In this document: positions 48,332-52,854 of the stretch, one piece after another | How positions within the stretch are numbered: the stretch's first letter is position 1 | Layout of the letters: each line of letters opens with the position of its first letter | Assembly: GCA_028874915.1 (NCBI GenBank) | Contig: JAPPHA010000083.1 | Span: 1 to 52,854 of the forward strand | Length of the DNA stretch: 52,854 bases | Reading direction: 5' to 3' | Source: Paracoccaceae bacterium | GTDB taxonomy: Bacteria; Pseudomonadota; Alphaproteobacteria; Rhodobacterales; Rhodobacteraceae | Translations under genes and position numbers: made by a program | The notes under the pieces: model-generated | Databases searched by the model: none | The model's input: only the letters and a program-made list of their open reading frames with translations | Told to the model about the DNA's origin: nothing

Positions 48332-48907
48332 TTGGAACCAAACCCTGAAGTCAGAGCGTTCCTGCTCAACCGCCGTTCGCGGCCGGCCAAGACGCTGACG
48401 GGACCTCCGCCGGATCGCGACGCGCTCCGGACCCTTCTGACGGCTGCGGCCCGATCGCCCGACCACGGCAAGCTCGAACCCTGGCGGTTCATTGTCATTG
48501 AGGGGGAGGGGCTTCACAGGGTTTCGGAAATGGCCCGGGATCGCGGCGAGGCCCTCGGCCTCGACCCGAGCACGATTGAAAAGGCGCGGACGGCCTTCGC
48601 GGACTCGCCGCTGGTGGTCGCGGTTGTGTCGTCGCCCAAGCCTTCAGAGAAGATCCCGCAGGTTGAGCAGACTTTGTCGGCTGGTGCTGTCTGCCTCGCT
48701 CTCCTCAACATGGCTCTCGCGAGCGGCTGGGGTGCCAACTGGCTCACCTCTTGGCTGGCGCTTGACCGCGAGTTCCTGACCACGGCTCTGGCTCTGGAGG
48801 CGCACGAGTTTGTCGCCGGATTCGTCCATATCGGCACACCGACCTCTGATCCTCCGGAACGGCCTCGACCGGACATGAACACGATTGTCAGCTGGGTCTC
48901 CCGGTGA
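48332..48907 (+). CDS. Nitroreductase-family protein, YdjA-like
   Basis: About 191 residues with the flavin nitroreductase fold: FLLNRRSRPAKTLTGPPP, LLTAAARSPDHGKLEPWRFIVI with the FMN phosphate site, QTLSAGAVCLALLNMALASGWGANWLT and GFVHIGTPTSDPPERPRPD. It resembles YdjA-like single-subunit nitroreductases. I choose the TTG at 48332, which sits after GGGAGA and gives the family length; a frame from 48224 inside the GNAT gene is 36 residues longer. Probably in one unit with the GNAT gene, 64 bp after its stop. Confidence 0.85.
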   Translation: MEPNPEVRAFLLNRRSRPAKTLTGPPPDRDALRTLLTAAARSPDHGKLEPWRFIVIEGEGLHRVSEMARDRGEALGLDPSTIEKARTAFADSPLVVAVVSSPKPSEKIPQVEQTLSAGAVCLALLNMALASGWGANWLTSWLALDREFLTTALALEAHEFVAGFVHIGTPTSDPPERPRPDMNTIVSWVSR

Positions 48908-49073
48908 GAGATGCGGCCGGACGGAGCGGCACACAATCGCCTGGAAAGTCCGTAGAAGCGCGTAATCCCGGCCTGACCGATCGTTGGCGACCTCGTGAAC
49001 GAGGGCCGGGCCTCCGATGTCTTTCTTCAACTGGAACGGGCGCAAGCCGATCCGCAGCGCCCGAACCCCGAGT

Positions 49074-49874
49074 TCACGCAGCCACCGAATGGGTTCCGGC
49101 GGTTCCTTCGTATTCCCGCTGGGTCCTCGCCCCGGTGATGTAAGACACCACATCTTCGCCGGTAATGTCTTCGTTCCGGATGTCAAGGTTCGCGCAAATC
49201 CGGCCTCGCCGCAACACGACCACTCGATCCGCCAGATCGAAGACCTGGCGCATGTTGTGGCTGATCAGGATCAGGGGGTCGCCCTGGTCCTTCAGGGTCC
49301 GGATAATGTTCTCGACCTGGGCGGTTTCCTGGACGCCGAGTGCTGCCGTCGGCTCATCCATGATTGTCAGCTTGGAGTGAAAGGTCGCCGTGCGAGCGAT
49401 GGCAACACACTGCCGTTGGCCGCCTGACATGTTCCGGATGATATTCCTGATGTTGGGAATCTTGACACCGGTTTCCTGAAGGGCCTGCAGTGTTCGTTCC
49501 CGCATAGAACGGTAATCGAGAATCGAAAACGGACCGAGATTGAACCGGATCAATTCACGCCCGAGGAACAAGTTGTCCGGCACATCCAGTTCGTCGGCCA
49601 GGGCAAGTGTCTGGAACACAGTCTCGATTCCAGCTTCACGTGCGTCCATCGGGTTTTCGAAATGGACAGGACTGCCGTTGAAGATGATCTCGCCGCGCGT
49701 GCGCTGTTCGACTCCTGTGATCTGGCGAACGAAGGTAGACTTGCCCGCCCCGTTGTCACCCATAATCGCCACATGCTCGCCATTGCGGAGAGTGAAGTCC
49801 GCACCTTCAAGCGCAAAGACGCCACCATAGTGTTTGGTCAGGTCGCGCGTTTCGAGAACAATTTCGTCGTTCAT
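49074..49874 (-). CDS. Sugar ABC transporter ATP-binding protein, single-domain
   Basis: The ATPase of a CUT2-type sugar importer, about 266 residues, so a single ABC domain as in FrcA-like proteins and not the fused double domain of RbsA or XylG. Walker A is [10 protein letters not shown], the signature [13 protein letters not shown], Walker [13 protein letters not shown], and the H-loop ISHNMRQV. Start at the ATG at 49874 with GGGGAACGATGCC in front. It follows the permease gene on the minus strand by 13 bp, so it is the third gene of the cassette. Confidence 0.9.
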   Translation of the reverse strand: MNDEIVLETRDLTKHYGGVFALEGADFTLRNGEHVAIMGDNGAGKSTFVRQITGVEQRTRGEIIFNGSPVHFENPMDAREAGIETVFQTLALADELDVPDNLFLGRELIRFNLGPFSILDYRSMRERTLQALQETGVKIPNIRNIIRNMSGGQRQCVAIARTATFHSKLTIMDEPTAALGVQETAQVENIIRTLKDQGDPLILISHNMRQVFDLADRVVVLRRGRICANLDIRNEDITGEDVVSYITGARTQREYEGTAGTHSVAA

Positions 49875-49887
49875 GGCATCGTTCCCC

Positions 49888-50970
49888 TTACGACCGGGCG
49901 GCCGCACGCTGTTGACGCCACTGATCCAGAACCACAGCGCTGACGATGATGAAGCCCTTGACCATTTCCTGGTAGAAGGCGTCGAGGCGCAGGAACGTGA
50001 ATCCGGATATGATCACGCCAAAGATCAGAGCGCCAAGCACCGTGCCGACAATCGAACCGCGACCGCCGCTCAGGCTAACGCCGCCGATGACCGTCATAGC
50101 GATGGCGTCGAGTTCGTACATGATCCCCATGCCCGATTGTGCGGTCAGGTTCTTGGAGCACAACACGATAGACGCTGTGGCAGCCAGCAGACCGGCGATG
50201 GCATAAACCATCATCTTGTGGCGCTGGATCTTGATACCCGACATGCGTGCCGCGTCCTCGTTAGACCCGACTGCATAAGTGTGCTTGCCGTAGACCGTGT
50301 ACTTCAGAACGATGTGGAACAGGATCGCGAGCGAGACGAATATGACCACGGGCATCATTCCGGATCCGATGGCTGCAAAGCTCTCGGAAGGAAATGAGAC
50401 CGGTTCACCCTTGGTCCACCATTTGGCCGCGCCGCGTGCGAACACCATCATTCCGAGCGTCGCAATAAAGGGCGGGATGCGCGTGTACGCGATCAGTGCA
50501 CCATTGACGAGTCCAGCGGCAAGTCCGACGCAAAGGCCGACGATGATCGGAACCAGCGCCGGGATGTCTTGCGCCCAGGCGCCGAAAACCGGCTTCGGAT
50601 TGGGCAATCCGTTGACTTCCGCCACCTGAGCGAAACTCATCGCAATCATGCCGGAAATGCCAACGACGGAACCAGGCGAAAGATCGATACCGCCTGAAAT
50701 GATGACCTGGGTTGACCCGATTGCGATGATGCCGATGATGGAGACCTGCAGTATCATGATCTTCAGCCGGGCGACATTGAAGAGCCCGAGCGGGCCATCG
50801 AAGCGCCCCTTCGTGTCGAAGAGAAGGCTCTGGCCAACAAAAAGCGCACCTAGTAGTTCGAAGATGGCAACGATCACGAGCAGCGCGATAAAAATACCGA
50901 GTTCTGGAGGCAATGCACGTTTCTTGTGGTCGTAGGTTTGCCCGGCTGTACCATACACGACCTTGTTCAT
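49888..50970 (-). CDS. Sugar ABC transporter permease, RbsC/FrcC-like
   Basis: A 360-residue inner-membrane permease of the BPD_transp_2 (branched/ribose) family with about ten helices. STQVIISGGIDLSPGSVVGISGMIAMS is the diagnostic segment, followed by AGLVNGALIAYTRIPPFIATLGMMV, and the C-terminal VGSNEDAARMSGIKI...SGGRGSIVGTVLGALIFGVI. This fits ribose/xylose/fructose-type transporters. It follows the binding-protein gene by 95 bp containing a stem-loop and is 13 bp before the ATPase gene. Confidence 0.92.
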   Translation of the reverse strand: MNKVVYGTAGQTYDHKKRALPPELGIFIALLVIVAIFELLGALFVGQSLLFDTKGRFDGPLGLFNVARLKIMILQVSIIGIIAIGSTQVIISGGIDLSPGSVVGISGMIAMSFAQVAEVNGLPNPKPVFGAWAQDIPALVPIIVGLCVGLAAGLVNGALIAYTRIPPFIATLGMMVFARGAAKWWTKGEPVSFPSESFAAIGSGMMPVVIFVSLAILFHIVLKYTVYGKHTYAVGSNEDAARMSGIKIQRHKMMVYAIAGLLAATASIVLCSKNLTAQSGMGIMYELDAIAMTVIGGVSLSGGRGSIVGTVLGALIFGVIISGFTFLRLDAFYQEMVKGFIIVSAVVLDQWRQQRAAARS

Positions 50971-51023
50971 CGTATTCCCCCGGAAATCGTCACGTCGACT
51001 TCATGCAGGAATTGCCCTGCGGT

Positions 51024-51050
51024 CGGTGAGCGGCAAGTGGCCGCTCACCG
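51024..51050 (-). promoter_or_regulatory. Intercistronic stem-loop in sugar ABC operon
   Basis: A perfect 11-bp repeat, CGGTGAGCGGC (51024-51034) and GCCGCTCACCG (51040-51050), with a 5-base loop, between the binding-protein stop and the permease start. No T-run follows, so it could stabilise the 5' transcript or act as a partial attenuator. Confidence 0.65.
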
Positions 51051-51065
51051 AAAGTGCAAGTCGCC

Positions 51066-52010
51066 TCAGTTCGAGCCGACGTAGGCATCCATGTTCTCCG
51101 GTGTCACCAATTCAAAGGGGATGCGGACAAACTTCGGAACGGATTCGCCGCGTGACAAGGCAATGGCCGTTTCGATCGATCCGGCCCCCTGGGCAGCCGC
51201 ATTCTGGAAAACCGTGATGTCGAGATCGCCTGCAGCCATCGCAAGAAGCGCGTCGGGCGTGGCGTCGATTCCGGCGACAATGACACTGTCCATGTCAATT
51301 CCGGCCGCCTTCATCGAGAGGATAGCCCCGATCGCCATTTCGTCGTTGTTGGCGATAACGGCGTCGAACTCGTCACCGGTCGTGAGCCAGTTCGTCATGA
51401 GGTCCTGAGCCTGGTCACGGTAGAAGTTTCCGACCTGCGTGTCGATGATCTCGATGAAATTGCACATGTCCATGGCGACCACATCGTGGATGTCTTTCGT
51501 ACGCTGGATGCCGGCCGGGTGGTGCAGTTGTCCCTGCAGGATGTAGGCCCGTGCCCCACCGTCGACCTTGCCCTGGTTACGCAGCATCTGACAAACGGCC
51601 ATGGTTTCGACCGTACCGGATTCCGTTTCGTCAGAGGCCACGACCACCTGGTTGTCGGGCAGCGTGGCGAAGTTTCCGGGGACCCGGTTGGCGTAGACCA
51701 TGGGGATGCCGGCAGAAGCGGCGGCGTCGGTCAGGGCCTGAGTCGCATTGCCGTCGATCGGCACGACGACAATTGCATCGACGCCCGATGCGACGAAGTT
51801 GTTGATCTGGTCAAGCTGGCGGCCGACATCGCTCTGGCCGTCTTCAACGATAAGAGTATGGCCGTTTTCCTCCGCCCATTTGACGGCGGCGTTTCGCATG
51901 ATCGTCAGCCAGTTGTCGTTGAATTCCGACATGGCGTAGCCGACGGTTTCGGCCACTGCCGACGTCGAAACCAGCGCGGCGATACCAGCAGCCACAAAAG
52001 TCTTCTTCAT
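51066..52010 (-). CDS. Sugar ABC transporter substrate-binding protein
   Basis: A 314-residue periplasmic protein of the Peripla_BP_4 (ribose/fructose/galactose type) family. The signal peptide MKKTFVAAGIAALVSTSAVA is cut after AVA. The mature part begins ETVGYAMSEFNDNWLTIMRNA, followed by IVEDGQSDVGRQLDQINNFVASGVDAIVVVP and the later hinge block AVIANNDEMAIGAILSMKAAGID then VAGIDATPDAL. A strong ribosome binding site (AGGAGGAAAAAA) precedes the ATG. The sugar is not identifiable; no sugar kinase or regulator is present within the window. Confidence 0.92.
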   Translation of the reverse strand: MKKTFVAAGIAALVSTSAVAETVGYAMSEFNDNWLTIMRNAAVKWAEENGHTLIVEDGQSDVGRQLDQINNFVASGVDAIVVVPIDGNATQALTDAAASAGIPMVYANRVPGNFATLPDNQVVVASDETESGTVETMAVCQMLRNQGKVDGGARAYILQGQLHHPAGIQRTKDIHDVVAMDMCNFIEIIDTQVGNFYRDQAQDLMTNWLTTGDEFDAVIANNDEMAIGAILSMKAAGIDMDSVIVAGIDATPDALLAMAAGDLDITVFQNAAAQGAGSIETAIALSRGESVPKFVRIPFELVTPENMDAYVGSN

Positions 52011-52854
52011 TTTTTTCCTCCTAGTTTCCGGGTGTCCGGCTCACCCAACACGATTTGCCGGAAGCCCCTCGCCGGGGCGATCAATCCTCCTTGCAGACGC
52101 TCGCCGCCTGTACCGGGTAGGAATGAAACCTGAATCAGTGTCTCGTCGCATCGGTGCCGGGAAGTGCATGGGCCTCCGATGAAATGCACATGCACGACGT
52201 GAGGCCGTCATTGCCCGCGCCCAGGCAATGCCGGAACCCGGTCATCGTAATCGAGCCGGTCATTCTCGTACAATTCGATGCGGAGGCCGTCATCCAACAT
52301 GTTCAGATGCGGCGACGGGTCGGCCGCATCTGAGACATTGTTGGCTCCTATGGACGTCGGACAAAACCGGTCGCCGCCGGCTCCTCGGTAAAGGAAGGCG
52401 TTGTCGACGAACCCGAAGTCGTCCTGGCCACCGGCCGCCCGGATCGCGAATTCGATCTCGGTTCTCATTCGGTGTGACGAACTCCGAACTCCTGGCGGTG
52501 CGACCAAGGCGGTCAATTCCGTGTCCCGCAGCATCGGGAGAATCGCGTTCATGATGCCGCGCAGATTAGTTTGTCATTCACCGTTTGCAAGGTGTCCGCG
52601 GACTTTCCGAAGAATCGAAGGGCCGACTTCGGCCGCAATGACGTTTGTAGTGATTGCCCGGCGAAGAGCCCAAGCGCTGCCCGCGTTCGGGCATTTGGTC
52701 GTTGGCAAGGCACGATTCTGGCCCTGAATATCGTCCGGTTCGGTTTCGACGCAGACGTTGTCGATCTTGCGCGGCGACCAGTCATGTCGGTCCCGCCGTT
52801 GTTGTCGGTTTTTCAGAAACGCGGAATTCTGTGTGGTTTTGCGCGGTTTTTGAT
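52011..52854. other. Region upstream of sugar ABC operon to window end
   Basis: About 840 bp. It holds the promoter of the sugar ABC operon. A 114-residue minus-strand frame at 52208-52552 has a protein-like composition, but I do not recognise it. The last 300 bp show no gene I can support. Confidence 0.4.
52208..52552 (-). CDS. Hypothetical protein, doubtful
   Basis: A 114-residue frame starting MNAILPMLRDTELTALVAPPG, with moderately acidic composition and few Arg, in contrast with the Arg-rich shadow frames around it. It matches no family I recognise and has no clear ribosome binding site or operon partner. It lies on the same strand as the sugar ABC operon, 197 bp upstream of the binding-protein start. 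Could be a chance frame. Confidence 0.25.
   Translation of the reverse strand: MNAILPMLRDTELTALVAPPGVRSSSHRMRTEIEFAIRAAGGQDDFGFVDNAFLYRGAGGDRFCPTSIGANNVSDAADPSPHLNMLDDGLRIELYENDRLDYDDRVPALPGRGQ

Overview
The window is about 53 kb of chromosomal DNA, moderately GC-rich by eye, from an alphaproteobacterium, probably close to Rhodobacterales. The evidence is the gene set and order: ubiK divergent from lgt-midA-pgeF; a YbjN gene followed by proC and a tRNA-binding protein; a TIGR01459-type HAD gene divergent from CIRCE-controlled groESL; purE-purK near a YdcH (DUF465) gene; and a MaoC-ribF-YcgN cluster. Most of it is core metabolism mixed with transporter cassettes. I see no tRNA or rRNA gene, insertion sequence, CRISPR array or prophage.

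Layout. 1-2.0 kb (minus): an accessory-looking pair, a dual-OB-domain protein that runs off the left edge and is interrupted by a frameshift, and a Schlafen/AlbA_2 plus HATPase_c_4 protein. 2.3-7.8 kb: prs, an Ldh_2-family dehydrogenase, a decayed VOC/glyoxalase fragment, a DsbA-like HCCA isomerase, threonine aldolase and a YcgN protein. 7.7-9.3 kb: ribF and a MaoC hydratase. 9.8-17.3 kb: a sugar-acid type regulon, with a seven-gene minus-strand operon (GntR regulator, Pot-type ABC transporter, MR/MLE enolase-superfamily enzyme, SDR) divergent from an SMP-30 lactonase and sharing a control region with two GTATAC-type sites.

17.9-23.2 kb: HAD-IIA phosphatase, groES-groEL with a perfect CIRCE-like inverted repeat and a strong terminator, purK-purE and ydcH. 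23.5-30.8 kb: a haloacid-dehalogenase-like HAD, trxB, a creatinase/DoeA-like M24 protein divergent from a BCCT transporter, about 0.95 kb with no recognisable gene, and an MFS transporter. 30.8-34.9 kb: pgeF, midA, lgt, ubiK and a YggT-like membrane protein. 34.9-37.0 kb: a two-gene sodium:solute symporter system (DUF4212 small subunit plus VC_2705-type large subunit) with an EF-hand-like loop.

37.4-49 kb: a conserved unknown gene with a possible leaderless promoter, ybjN, proC, a CsaA-like protein, a D-2-hydroxyacid dehydrogenase, tdk, carB, aspS, a GNAT acetyltransferase and a nitroreductase. 49-52 kb (minus): a sugar ABC transporter of the fructose/ribose type (binding protein, permease, single-domain ATPase).

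The items I consider most worth a second look are the dual-OB/AlbA_2 pair at the left edge, the Pot-type transporter tied to sugar-acid enzymes, the EF-hand loop in the symporter, and the possible leaderless gene at 37379. None of them is shown by this sequence alone to be a new system.
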